The notes beneath the pieces were generated by a model, which was not told the origin of the DNA, did not search any database, and saw only the letters and a program-made list of their open reading frames with translations. A program made the translations under genes and the position numbers. A stretch of 9,759 bases of DNA from Kiloniellales bacterium (GTDB lineage: Bacteria; Pseudomonadota; Alphaproteobacteria; Kiloniellales; JAKSDN01), in the NCBI GenBank assembly GCA_022360075.1, contig JAKSDN010000375.1, positions 1-9,759 on the forward strand. The letters run 5' to 3'. Below, piece after piece: positions 1 to 7,418 of this stretch (position 1 is its first letter; each line of letters begins with the position of its first letter).

Positions 1-623
1 CGGGCGCGGAAGCGTAGCGTCTCGCGTACGTGGGAGCGGAAGTCGGCCGGCACGACCTTGCCCCAGATCGAGTTGTAGCGATTGACCACGCCTTCCTGGT
101 AGAGCGTCGCCCGGCCGCTGCCGGCATCGTAGCTGACGGCGACGAAGTACCAGATCTGCGGCATCAGCGGCACTTCCGCGGCGACGTAGTCCACCTCGGC
201 GCCGTCGCCCAGCCAGAACTCCAGGATGCCCTTCTGATTGATACCCAGGCAGTAGCCCTGGTTCTCGGTCTGGTTCCAGCGGCCCATGATGGCGTGGCGC
301 CGGCCCTGCCCGAAAAGGGTGGGATAGATGAAGGCAAAAAGCGTGATGCTGCCGTCGAGCGCGAGCTTGCTTTCGGGATCGGGCACCTGCAGGAATGAGC
401 CGACCTGGGTGTACTGCTTCTCGACCGACCAGGTACCGTTCACGGGCGAAGGCAGCTCTTCCTCCTGGTAGCCGGGGCCGTCGGGGTGCTGGTCGCCGTG
501 CAGGATGCGCACGAGCTGTGCCTCGGCCGTGTCGGTGCCGTCCGCCGTCACGTGGAAGGAGATCTCGTCGCCGGGCTTCACCGAGATCTTGTCGCAGTAA
601 CCGAAGAGCTTGACTTCCGCCAT
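1..623 (-). CDS. dmfA2: N,N-dimethylformamidase large (beta) subunit-like protein, N-terminal part; runs off the window
   Basis: The reading frame is open from ATG at 623 to the window edge, giving about 207 residues of a family usually near 760. The start MAEVKLFGYCDK, the segment LVRILHGDQHPDGPGYQEE (residues 38-56) and a beta-rich, LamG/concanavalin-like stretch (about 90-205, with GRWNQTENQGYCLGI and IWYFVAVSYD) match my memory of the DMFase large subunit N-terminus; no alignment was run. In the known enzyme this subunit carries a mononuclear iron site with two Tyr and one Glu and hydrolyses dimethylformamide to dimethylamine and formate in the cytoplasm. Those residues lie beyond the window, so activity and substrate cannot be judged. 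The gene follows the small-subunit-like domain by 52 nt, the expected order. The Shine-Dalgarno is weak (GGAA 8 nt before ATG), so coupling to the upstream gene is likely. The family identity is firm; substrate is inference. Confidence 0.82.
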   Translation of the reverse strand, partial: MAEVKLFGYCDKISVKPGDEISFHVTADGTDTAEAQLVRILHGDQHPDGPGYQEEELPSPVNGTWSVEKQYTQVGSFLQVPDPESKLALDGSITLFAFIYPTLFGQGRRHAIMGRWNQTENQGYCLGINQKGILEFWLGDGAEVDYVAAEVPLMPQIWYFVAVSYDAGSGRATLYQEGVVNRYNSIWGKVVPADFRSHVRETLRFRA

Positions 624-675
624 CGAGGAGTTTCCGCAGAATTAGGTGTCGCAGGTGTTTCCGTGCGCTTGCGCG

Positions 676-1041
676 CTAGCTTTCGAGCAGGTCCTGCACG
701 CGCCGCAGGAACACGCCGCGATAGGCGTCCTCGACGGAGGGGTAGATCGTGTCTTCGACCAGGCGCGGCGCGACGCCCCGGTGCCCCGACAGGGCGACGA
801 TCCGGTAGGCCTTGAAAGGCTCGACCATCATCACCGCGTACTTGTCGTTCTGGGGCTGGCGCCTGAAGTAGTTGAGCAGCCGCTCCAGCGCCTCGCTGTG
901 CTGGCCGAGCGGCTTCGACTTGAACTCCTCGATCACCTCGTCGGTCACGAGAGTCTTCAGGTAGTCGCGCTGCATCTTGTCGAAGCGCTTGAAGTAGATA
1001 TCGTCCTTGTTCGCCGCCTCGGTGGCTTCTTCCGGCAACAT
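676..1041 (-). CDS. Possible separately translated DMFase small (alpha) subunit, nested in frame in the permease gene
   Basis: An in-frame ATG at 1041 (residue 428 of the permease fusion) would give a free 121-residue protein beginning MLPEEATEAANKDD. It is preceded by AAAGGAGG (1053-1046) and a 4-nt spacer, one of the best Shine-Dalgarno sequences in this operon. The known DMFase small subunit is about 130 residues and is encoded just upstream of the large subunit, so the product length and position both fit a free alpha subunit. Either the fusion alone is made, or both fused and free forms are made from one gene. The sequence cannot decide between these; the spacer is slightly short but workable. 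Listed separately because an annotator would otherwise lose this second start. Confidence 0.45.
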   Translation of the reverse strand: MLPEEATEAANKDDIYFKRFDKMQRDYLKTLVTDEVIEEFKSKPLGQHSEALERLLNYFRRQPQNDKYAVMMVEPFKAYRIVALSGHRGVAPRLVEDTIYPSVEDAYRGVFLRRVQDLLES

Positions 1042-2322
1042 CTCGCCTCCTTTCTCGGCGCGGCTCGAGCGAGCCTCGCTCTTCTTCTTGTCGCGCCAGG
1101 CGCGGAACTGCTTCTTGATGCCGAACAGCCCTTCGCGCAGGAACAGCACGACGAACAGCATCAGCAGGCCGATGAGCACCAGGCGCATGGGGCCCAGGTC
1201 GAGCATCACGCGATCGATGAAGACCACGATCAGGGTGCCGACCACCGCGCCTTCCGCGCGCCCCAGACCGCCGATCACCAGCATCGACAGGCCCAGCAGA
1301 ACGGTGTCGAAGGAAAACAGGTTCGGCGACACGCCGCGGAAGTGAGAGGCGTAGAAGCCGCCGATGAAGCCGAGCGCGATCGAGGAGATCACGAAGACCT
1401 GGATGCGCGCCCAGCGGTAGTTCACGCCGGTCGCCTCGGCGAAGGCCTCGCGCTTTTCCGGCGCCATGCGCAGGACGCGGCCCAGCCGCTTGCCGTTGAC
1501 GAAGCGGAACAGGGCGAGCGCCAGCAGCATGATCACGAAGGCCGCGTAGTAGCCGAGGCTGAGCTGGGTCAGCTCCGGCCACTCCAGGGGGATATAGCTG
1601 TCCGCGCCGTAGAGCCCGCCGGTGGCCGAGCCGAGCTCGCGCGACTGGATGACATAGACCCGGCAGAGCTCGACCACGCCCAGGGTGAGGAGGGCGTAGT
1701 AGAATCCGTCCAGTCGCGTGGCCGGGATGGCGATCACGACCCCGAAGATGAAACCGATCACACAGCCCGCAAAGGGTAGGAAGTACCACGGCAATCCGAA
1801 GGTGATGGACAGATAAGCCGCGCCGTAAGCCGCCGCGCCGACCACGGCGAAGCTCGCCAGCGAGTAGATGCCGGCGGTGCCGATGACCAGCATCCAGCAG
1901 AGGTTGATCGCCCCGTAGATGAAAAAGACGGCGCCGGCCGTCAGCAGCGAGCGCTCCTGTCCCTCCGGCATGATGAAGGGCAGCAGCGCCAGGACGATCA
2001 GGCCCATGAGCCACCAGATCGGCCGCTTGTCGACGATCGTCTTCTCGCGCCGCAGGGTCTTGGGATTGTACTCGCCGCGGATGCGCAGCAGCGTGCGCCG
2101 GGTCGGCCAATAACGCCAGCGCCACCACAGCCGGCCTCCGTGGCCGGGCCACTTGTAGTAGTAGCGCATGCGGCCGACGGGATGGGTCTCGACCTTGTAG
2201 CCCGTCGTCTCGCGCCAGACCTGCTCGGGGTCGCGGTAGGGGGCGATCGGGACCTCTTCGATCTCGCCGTCGCCGCGCCAGATCGAGGTCGGGTCCTTCC
2301 AGCTCCCGGCCGTATCCGCCAC
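676..2322 (-). CDS. LivM-type ABC permease fused at its C-terminus to a DMFase small (alpha) subunit-like domain
   Basis: This 548-residue protein has three parts. Residues 1-101 are a charged, aromatic-rich N-terminal extension (for example RLWWRWRYWP at 64-73) absent from ordinary LivM. Residues about 102-405 are a LivM/UrtC core with some 8-10 membrane segments and family motifs: GIYSLASFAVVGA (151-163), ATRLDGFYYALLTLG (201-215), TGGLYG (234-239), a cytoplasmic coupling loop around EKREAFAEATGV (289-300), and MLVIGGLGRAEGAVVG (347-362). Then comes a basic linker (403-427). Residues 428-548 resemble the DMFase small subunit: NYFRRQP (484-490), KY (494-495), AYRIVAL (505-511), VFLRRVQDL (537-545). 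LivM proteins are usually around 300-430 residues and stop after the last membrane segment. The start is GTG at 2322, immediately after the LivH stop, with GGGAGG five bases upstream. The fusion is seen directly; the alpha-subunit identity rests on recalled motifs, order and length. Confidence 0.82.
   Translation of the reverse strand: MADTAGSWKDPTSIWRGDGEIEEVPIAPYRDPEQVWRETTGYKVETHPVGRMRYYYKWPGHGGRLWWRWRYWPTRRTLLRIRGEYNPKTLRREKTIVDKRPIWWLMGLIVLALLPFIMPEGQERSLLTAGAVFFIYGAINLCWMLVIGTAGIYSLASFAVVGAAAYGAAYLSITFGLPWYFLPFAGCVIGFIFGVVIAIPATRLDGFYYALLTLGVVELCRVYVIQSRELGSATGGLYGADSYIPLEWPELTQLSLGYYAAFVIMLLALALFRFVNGKRLGRVLRMAPEKREAFAEATGVNYRWARIQVFVISSIALGFIGGFYASHFRGVSPNLFSFDTVLLGLSMLVIGGLGRAEGAVVGTLIVVFIDRVMLDLGPMRLVLIGLLMLFVVLFLREGLFGIKKQFRAWRDKKKSEARSSRAEKGGEMLPEEATEAANKDDIYFKRFDKMQRDYLKTLVTDEVIEEFKSKPLGQHSEALERLLNYFRRQPQNDKYAVMMVEPFKAYRIVALSGHRGVAPRLVEDTIYPSVEDAYRGVFLRRVQDLLES
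1046..1053 (-). promoter_or_regulatory. Strong internal Shine-Dalgarno at the permease/alpha-subunit joint
   Basis: On the minus strand the bases read AAAGGAGG, then CGAG, then ATG at 1041. This matches the 16S rRNA anti-Shine-Dalgarno core over at least seven bases. It lies within codons for Lys-Gly-Gly in the basic linker between the membrane core and the small-subunit domain, exactly where a former gene boundary would be expected. Confidence 0.55.
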
Positions 2323-2336
2323 CTAAGCCTCCCGTG
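2322..2336 (-). promoter_or_regulatory. Shine-Dalgarno and abutting stop/start junction LivH to LivM fusion
   Basis: The minus strand reads GGGAGG, CTTAG, GTG: the LivH stop TAG is followed with no gap by the GTG start of the permease fusion. The ribosome-binding site lies inside the end of livH. This decides the start and implies translational coupling and balanced subunit synthesis. Confidence 0.7.
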
Positions 2337-3204
2337 CCCGGTCGAGGATGCCGGCGATGCCGCGCGGCCGGAACAGCAGCACGACGATGATCAGCAGGAA
2401 CTGCGTGATCAGCACGTACTGCCCGCCGAGGTAGCGGGCGGTGACGGCCTCGTTGAGGCCGAGGACAATGGCCGCGATCATGGCGCCCTGCACGCTGCCG
2501 AGGCCGCCCAGCAGAGCCACGGCGAGACCCTTGATCATCGGCGTGACGCCGCCGAAGGGATTGACGTAGTAGGTCTGCGCCAGCAGCACGGCCGCGAGAC
2601 CGGCGAGGCCGCCGGTCACGGCCATGACGTAGAAGCCGGTCCGTCGGACCCCGATGCCGACCAGCGCGGCTGCGTTCGGGTTCATCATCATGGCGCGGAT
2701 CTCGAGCCCGCGGCGGCTCGCGCGCATCCACATGAGGACCAGGGTCAGGAGGACGATGGCCGAGATCACGGTGCCGATCTTGTCCGCCGTCACGGCGAAG
2801 TCGCCGAGCTCGACCCGGCCATAGCCGAAGATCGCCGGCAGGCTCTTGTTGCGCGGGCCGAAGAAGGACAGCAGCGCCTGGGTGCCGATCAGGCTGATGG
2901 CCAGGGTCGCGATCATCCCGCGCACGGTGAAGTTGGGCTTGTCGTGGATCGGGATGAAGGCGAGAGCGCAGACGATCAGGCCGCCGACCATGCCGGTCGC
3001 GATTCCGGCGCCCATCACCAGCGCGCCGTTCATCGAGACGTACTGGGCGAAGCTCCAGGCCCCGTAGCCGGCGAAGGCGAAGATGAAGCCATAAGCCATG
3101 TTGATGAGGCCCAGGCTCGACCAGGTGATCGAAAGCCCGATGGCGAGCGTGCCGTAGATGCAGGTCAGCGTGATCGCGTTGACCAGGACGAAACCGAGAT
3201 CCAA
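2323..3204 (-). CDS. livH: LivH/UrtB-type ABC transporter permease
   Basis: This 293-residue protein is one of two inner-membrane permeases of a branched-chain-amino-acid/urea/amide-type ABC importer. It shows about eight hydrophobic segments and LivH features: GLSITWSSLGLINMAYG (23-39), a cytoplasmic coupling loop around RRGLEIRAMMMNPNAAALVG (164-183), and the conserved GLAVALLGGLGSVQGA (226-241) before the final segment and RPRGIAG (279-285). Length is normal for the family. The start is TTG at 3204, three bases after the LivF stop, with GGGAGG eight bases upstream; I accept this rare start because the N-terminus MDLGFVLVNAITLTCIYG aligns with the expected first membrane helix. The stop TAG abuts the GTG of the next gene. 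It should pair with the enlarged LivM-like subunit. The solute is not readable from this sequence; amide is inferred from neighbours. Confidence 0.93.
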   Translation of the reverse strand: MDLGFVLVNAITLTCIYGTLAIGLSITWSSLGLINMAYGFIFAFAGYGAWSFAQYVSMNGALVMGAGIATGMVGGLIVCALAFIPIHDKPNFTVRGMIATLAISLIGTQALLSFFGPRNKSLPAIFGYGRVELGDFAVTADKIGTVISAIVLLTLVLMWMRASRRGLEIRAMMMNPNAAALVGIGVRRTGFYVMAVTGGLAGLAAVLLAQTYYVNPFGGVTPMIKGLAVALLGGLGSVQGAMIAAIVLGLNEAVTARYLGGQYVLITQFLLIIVVLLFRPRGIAGILDRAREA

Positions 3205-3218
3205 GGCTCAGGCCTCCC
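3202..3218 (-). promoter_or_regulatory. Shine-Dalgarno deciding the TTG start of LivH
   Basis: On the minus strand GGGAGG is followed by eight bases, containing the LivF stop TGA, and then TTG at 3204. No ATG or GTG sits nearby in a position that would preserve the first membrane helix. Confidence 0.6.
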
Positions 3219-3966
3219 GCTTCCGCTGGTCGGCGAGCGACGTCGAGGCCTCGCCCTTGAGCTTGCCCACGTGCATGCCGATGACCCGGTCCACGCGGCC
3301 CTCGAGCAGGGCCACGTTCTGCTCGGCGATGATCATCGCCGCCTCGCCGAGCTCGAGCGACAGCAGCGCATCGAGCACGCCCTTGCCGATCTTGGGCGCC
3401 AGGCCGAGCGAGGGCTCGTCGATCAGGTAGAGCGAGGCCTCCGCCATCAGGCCGCGGCCGAGCGCGACCATGCGGCGCTCGCCGCCCGACAGCCGGCCCA
3501 CGGGCTGCTTCAGGAGCTGCCGCAGCGGCGGGAAGATCGTCAGGATCTGCTCCTTGCGCTGCTTGCGGTCGCGCCAGGCCTGGGGCGTGAAGGCGCCGAG
3601 GTCGAGATGCTCCTCGACCGACAGGCCGTGGAAGATCTCGTCGCCCTGCGGCACCAGCGCCAGGCCCTTGCGCACGACCAGATGGGTATAGCGCCCCGGG
3701 CCCTGGCTGCGGGTGCGGCCGACCTCGCTGCCGTTCAACTTGATGGAGCCGCGCTGCCAGCCGGTGAGGCCCGCGATCGCCAGGAAGAGGGTCGACTTGC
3801 CGTGGCCGTTGAGGCCCACCAGGCCGACGCATTCGCCGGCCTTCACGACCAGGTCGAGGTCGTGGATCACCCGCAGCGGGCCGTAGCCGGCGGACAGGCC
3901 CTTGACCTCGAGCACGGCGCGCTCGGGAGCTGCGGCCATCGCCTGTCTTGTAGTGGAGGCGAGCAT
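3208..3966 (-). CDS. livF: LivF-type ABC transporter ATP-binding protein
   Basis: This 252-residue cytoplasmic ATPase powers the importer as partner of the LivG-like subunit. Motifs in order: Walker A GLNGHGKST (51-59), Q-loop Gln in VPQGDEIF (Q107), an intact signature LSGGE (159-163), Walker B LYLIDEP (179-185, with E184), and the LivF-typical AEQN (214-217) where most ABC ATPases have the switch histidine. Gln at that position is normal for LivF. The first ATG at 3966 has no clear ribosome-binding site; ATG at 3939 (residue 10) is an alternative that loses nothing conserved. It lies 49 nt after LivG and 3 nt before LivH. LivF subunits work in the cytoplasm on the inner face of the permease pair. 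Confidence 0.93.
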   Translation of the reverse strand: MLASTTRQAMAAAPERAVLEVKGLSAGYGPLRVIHDLDLVVKAGECVGLVGLNGHGKSTLFLAIAGLTGWQRGSIKLNGSEVGRTRSQGPGRYTHLVVRKGLALVPQGDEIFHGLSVEEHLDLGAFTPQAWRDRKQRKEQILTIFPPLRQLLKQPVGRLSGGERRMVALGRGLMAEASLYLIDEPSLGLAPKIGKGVLDALLSLELGEAAMIIAEQNVALLEGRVDRVIGMHVGKLKGEASTSLADQRKREA

Positions 3967-4015
3967 CGCTCAGCGCGCGCCGCCGACGGCCGCCGAGGAC
4001 CTGGGGGTCGCGGCC

Positions 4016-4818
<803 letters not shown>

Positions 4819-4828
<10 letters not shown>

Positions 4829-6126
4829 GGCCAGGGACGCAGTGCGGATTCCTTCAGGGCGTCCGGATAGATGATCTTGTGCTCGCCGTCCTGAACCTGG
4901 ACGTAGAGCTGGCCCATGCCCTTCTCGAGCTCCATCGCCTCAACCGGGCGGCCGTTCGGCGGATAGTGGGCGCACTCCTGCCACTCGTTGTTCATGTCGT
5001 AGAGGCCGCAGACGCCGCGATAGGCGTTCGTGCGGACCCAGTCGTTGACCTCCTTGAACTTGTTGGGGTCGCCGACCGCTTCCCAGGCCGCCTTGAGGAT
5101 GTAGACCGTGTCGTAGGCGTTGCCGGTGTAGACCAGGCCCATGACGCCCGGGAAGCGCTTCTGGTACTTCTCGCGGAACTCGCGTCCCTTCTCGTCGGCG
5201 TAGACGCCGAGCACGGTCGACCAGACGAAGCCTTCGGCGGCCGGTCCGGCCAGCTCGAGGAACTCCGGCTGCGAGGGCCCGTACTGCATGTAGACCAGCG
5301 CGCCTTCCAGCGGGTCGGCGCGGAACTGCTTGCAGAAAGCGGCGTACTCGGCGGCGACCCAGTGATTGATCATCACCATGCCGGCGCCGGTCTGCTTGAT
5401 CTCGCGGATCACCGGGCCCCAGTCCTGCACCGGGAACTGGATGTCGGTGACCTTGACGATCTCGAAGTTACTGTCGGGGACGACCTCGGTGAGCGCCCGC
5501 GAGATCGTCTGATTGTAGGCGATCTGTTCCTGGACCAGGTGGATGCCCATGTTCTTGGGCTCCCAGAGGCCGCGGTCGACCATATCCTGCAGGAAGATCG
5601 GCATGGTGTAGCCGTAGTGCACCTCCGACGGATCGGTCTGGAAGCAGTTGCTGTAGCGCTCGGGGTTCTTGCGCACCTGCTCGGTGTAGTCGCGCTGGGT
5701 CACGCCCCAGAGGAAGGGGCAGCCGTAGCTCACCGTCGCGTCGGCGGTCGGGATCGGCACCAGCGTGAAGGCCGTGGTGATCGCATGGACCTTGGCGTCG
5801 ACCAGCTTGCGGATCGAGATCTGGCAACTCTCGGGCGATAGCGGATCGACGTCGACCACCTGAAGTTTGAGCTCGCGCCCCAGGATGCCGCCGGCGGCAT
5901 TGACCTCCTCCATCGCCAAGGTGGCGCCGTTCAAATGGTCGGCGTGGTCGGCGACGCCGGCGGCGGCGGTCTGTGCGGTGGGCATCCCAAGGACGATCGG
6001 CTCGGCGGCCAGCGCCGAGTAGCGTGACACCCAGGGCAGCGGCAGGCTGGAGGCGGCGACGCCGGCGGTCGCGCCGGCGAGGACGGTACGGCGATGGATT
6101 TTCCGGCGTGGTTTGCGTTGTGTCAT
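4819..6126 (-). CDS. Tat-exported ABC substrate-binding protein of the amide/urea/branched-chain amino acid type
   Basis: This 435-residue periplasmic protein should capture the substrate and deliver it to the LivH/LivM-type permeases. The N-terminus has a twin-arginine signal: basic region with IHRRTVLAG (10-18), a hydrophobic run with many Ala, and a likely cleavage after ALA at residue 40. The mature part is a type-1 periplasmic binding fold (Peripla_BP_6/UrtA/FmdD/AmiC group), marked by GATLAMEEVNAAGGILGREL (67-86), VYTGNAYDTVYILKAAWE in the second lobe, and a C-terminal strand region with YVQVQDGEHKIIYPD. Length is usual for urea/short-chain amide binders and somewhat longer than LivJ. 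ATG at 6126 has GGGAG ten bases upstream. It is first in the operon, facing the AraC-type regulator. Amide specificity is inferred from the DMFase-like genes; the ligand cannot be read directly. Confidence 0.92.
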
Positions 6127-6273
6127 TTCGTCTCTGCTCCCTTACCGGCGAGCGCCGCGGTTCTCGTTTCGGCCGGCCTTGGTCCGGCAGCCTTGGAACC
6201 GTCGGCGCGTCGCGTTGGACGACAAGCCTGACAGTAGCCTAGTGAATCGAGCGAGAGGCGTCTTTCGGCCAAG

Positions 6274-6301
6274 TGCACCTTGTTTGTCGTCAAGATGCAC
6301 C
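6274..6301. repeat. Direct repeat TGCACC spaced 22 bp, candidate AraC-type operator
   Basis: TGCACC occurs at 6274-6279 and 6296-6301; the start-to-start distance is 22 bp, about two helical turns, and both copies are preceded by AAG (as AAG or AAGA). AraC-family dimers often bind direct repeats with about 21-bp spacing. The repeats bracket the minus-strand TTGACG. A 6-bp match can occur by chance. Confidence 0.3.
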
Positions 6302-6334
6302 GATGAGGCTCTGTAGTTGTGCTCTGGGCTCGAC

Positions 6335-6364
6335 TTCACGGCTAAGTCGTTGCAAAATTGTAAT
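6335..6364 (+). promoter_or_regulatory. Candidate sigma-70 promoter for the araC-type regulator
   Basis: TTCACG (6335-6340, 4 of 6 to consensus), an 18-base spacer, and TGTAAT (6359-6364, 5 of 6). It lies in the most AT-rich part of the intergenic region, about 38 bases before the chosen ATG. Transcription would begin close to the inverted repeat at 6375-6390. Confidence 0.35.
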
Positions 6365-6374
6365 ACAGGGAGGC

Positions 6375-6390
6375 GGACCGAAATCGGTCC
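6375..6390. promoter_or_regulatory. Perfect 7-bp inverted repeat, candidate operator
   Basis: GGACCGA-AA-TCGGTCC is a perfect inverted repeat of 7 bp with a 2-bp centre, ending 11 bases before the regulator ATG. Position near the proposed transcription start suggests an autorepression operator or a short mRNA hairpin near the ribosome-binding site. It is not followed by a T-run, so it is not a terminator. Confidence 0.4.
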
Positions 6391-6401
6391 CACGGGGGCG
6401 A

Positions 6402-7382
6402 ATGCTGGACAATCCCATTCGCAAGTACTTCTCCACGGCCGGCTTGGCGCCGGAGCGCAGCTTGGCGGCGTGGCGGGATTTCATGGCCGAGGTCTACTAT
6501 CGGGTGGACGTCACGCCGCGATGCCGTGATCGCTTGAGCGGCGAGCTCGAAGAGGTCGTGCTCAGCGACATCGGCCTTTCCAACTTCAAGTCCGACGAAC
6601 AGCGCGTCTTCCGCTACCGCAACGGCGCGCTGCAAGACGACGACGACAACTTCGTGCTGATCTTCCCGACCCGCCAAAGCCTGTTCTTCGACCAGCGCGG
6701 CTGCACCGGCTTCATCGAGCCGGGCGGCGTGGTCATGCTGCGCTCTTCGGAGTACTACGAGGCCTCTTGTCCGGATGGCTTCGAGAACATCACCATCAAG
6801 ATCCCGGCGGCGCTGATGGAGGCGCACGTATCGGGCATCAACGACTATTGCGCGAAACCGCGTCTACCCAACCCGGCGCTGGCGCCGATGGTCCGCGACA
6901 TGGCCAAGCATGCCATCGTCTCGGCCGAGAGCCTCGCCCCGGAACAGCAACAGAGGCTGGCCAACTCGCTCATGGAGCTGGTGGCGCTGCTGCTCGACGA
7001 TTGCGAGGACGACGGCGTGCGCTGCGTCGACGATTGGACCGTCATGGATCGCCGCCTACGCGAGGTCTGCCGCCACATCGAGGACAACATCGCCGACTGC
7101 GGCTTGGCGCCGGCTTCGGTCGCGGCAGCGCACGGCATTTCGCTGCGCTATCTCCACAAGCTCTTCCATCGCCAAGGGATCAGCTTCGGTCGCTGGGTCC
7201 TGGAGGCGCGCCTGAGAAACGCCCGGCGGCTCATCCAGACCGACTGGCAGCGCCGCCGTACGCTCCAGGAGATCGCCTTCGCCAGCGGGTTCGCCACCCA
7301 GTCGCACTTCTCCAGCCGCTACAGGGCGCGCTATCAGGAGACGCCCAGCCAGACGCGTGAGGCCGTCGGCCAAAGGAGCTGA
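6402..7382 (+). CDS. AraC-family transcriptional regulator
   Basis: This 326-residue protein has an N-terminal AraC_binding_2-like sensing domain (about 40-210; for example NFVLIFPTRQSLFFDQRG at 83-100 and EPGGVVMLRSSEYYE at 106-120). A C-terminal two-helix-turn-helix DNA-binding domain follows: helix-turn-helix one around LAPASVAAAHGISLRYLHKL (235-254), helix-turn-helix two around TLQEIAFASGFATQSHFSSR (287-306), ending in YQETPSQTRE. I choose ATG at 6402 because it gives the usual family length and has GGGGG four bases upstream; the frame stays open back to 6273, but that stretch looks like non-coding leader. Divergent from the transporter/DMFase operon, so probably its activator, with the amide or a product as a possible inducer. 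Known DMFase operons have been linked to a LuxR-type regulator, so an AraC-type one would be a different solution. Confidence 0.9.
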   Translation: MLDNPIRKYFSTAGLAPERSLAAWRDFMAEVYYRVDVTPRCRDRLSGELEEVVLSDIGLSNFKSDEQRVFRYRNGALQDDDDNFVLIFPTRQSLFFDQRGCTGFIEPGGVVMLRSSEYYEASCPDGFENITIKIPAALMEAHVSGINDYCAKPRLPNPALAPMVRDMAKHAIVSAESLAPEQQQRLANSLMELVALLLDDCEDDGVRCVDDWTVMDRRLREVCRHIEDNIADCGLAPASVAAAHGISLRYLHKLFHRQGISFGRWVLEARLRNARRLIQTDWQRRRTLQEIAFASGFATQSHFSSRYRARYQETPSQTREAVGQRS

Positions 7383-7418
7383 GCGGCACAGGCACGGTCG
7401 CGGGGACGAGCACGGCCT

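Larger units (their letters stand above)
6127..6401. promoter_or_regulatory. Divergent intergenic region between transport/amidase operon and araC-type regulator
   Basis: These 275 bases contain no convincing gene and are less GC-rich than their surroundings, notably 6340-6370. They must carry the promoter of the minus-strand operon and that of the regulator. Candidate operator elements are listed separately. I could not identify a confident sigma-70 promoter for the minus-strand operon: TTGACG occurs on the minus strand (6292-6287), but no good -10 lies 16-18 bases further on. An activator-dependent promoter would fit that. Confidence 0.7.

Noticed and set aside
624..675. Imperfect direct repeat (CGGAAACACCTGCG and CGGAAACTCCTCG on the minus strand) between the fusion gene and the large subunit gene
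   Set aside because: Two short imperfect copies only, in a 52-nt spacer; not enough to call a regulatory element.
676..1041. Frameshift or assembly artefact creating the permease-alpha fusion
   Set aside because: The linker reads as a sensible basic, hydrophilic sequence without a stop or frame change, and both sides keep family motifs. I cannot exclude a single-base error that removed a stop codon; comparison with relatives would settle it.
578..3832. A 1084-codon minus-strand open frame spanning the two permeases and LivF
   Set aside because: It is an Arg/Pro/Gly/Ala-rich shadow frame. The overlapping genes in the other minus-strand frame have clear family motifs, membrane helices and ribosome-binding sites.
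6273..6401. Upstream extension of the AraC-type regulator to ATG at 6273
   Set aside because: The extra 43 residues are Cys/Arg-rich without family similarity, and they cover the probable promoter and dyad. ATG at 6402 gives the normal length.
7383..7418. Bidirectional terminator between the convergent regulator and hydrolase genes
   Set aside because: No stable hairpin with a T-run is visible in the 36-bp gap; only very short GC pairings.
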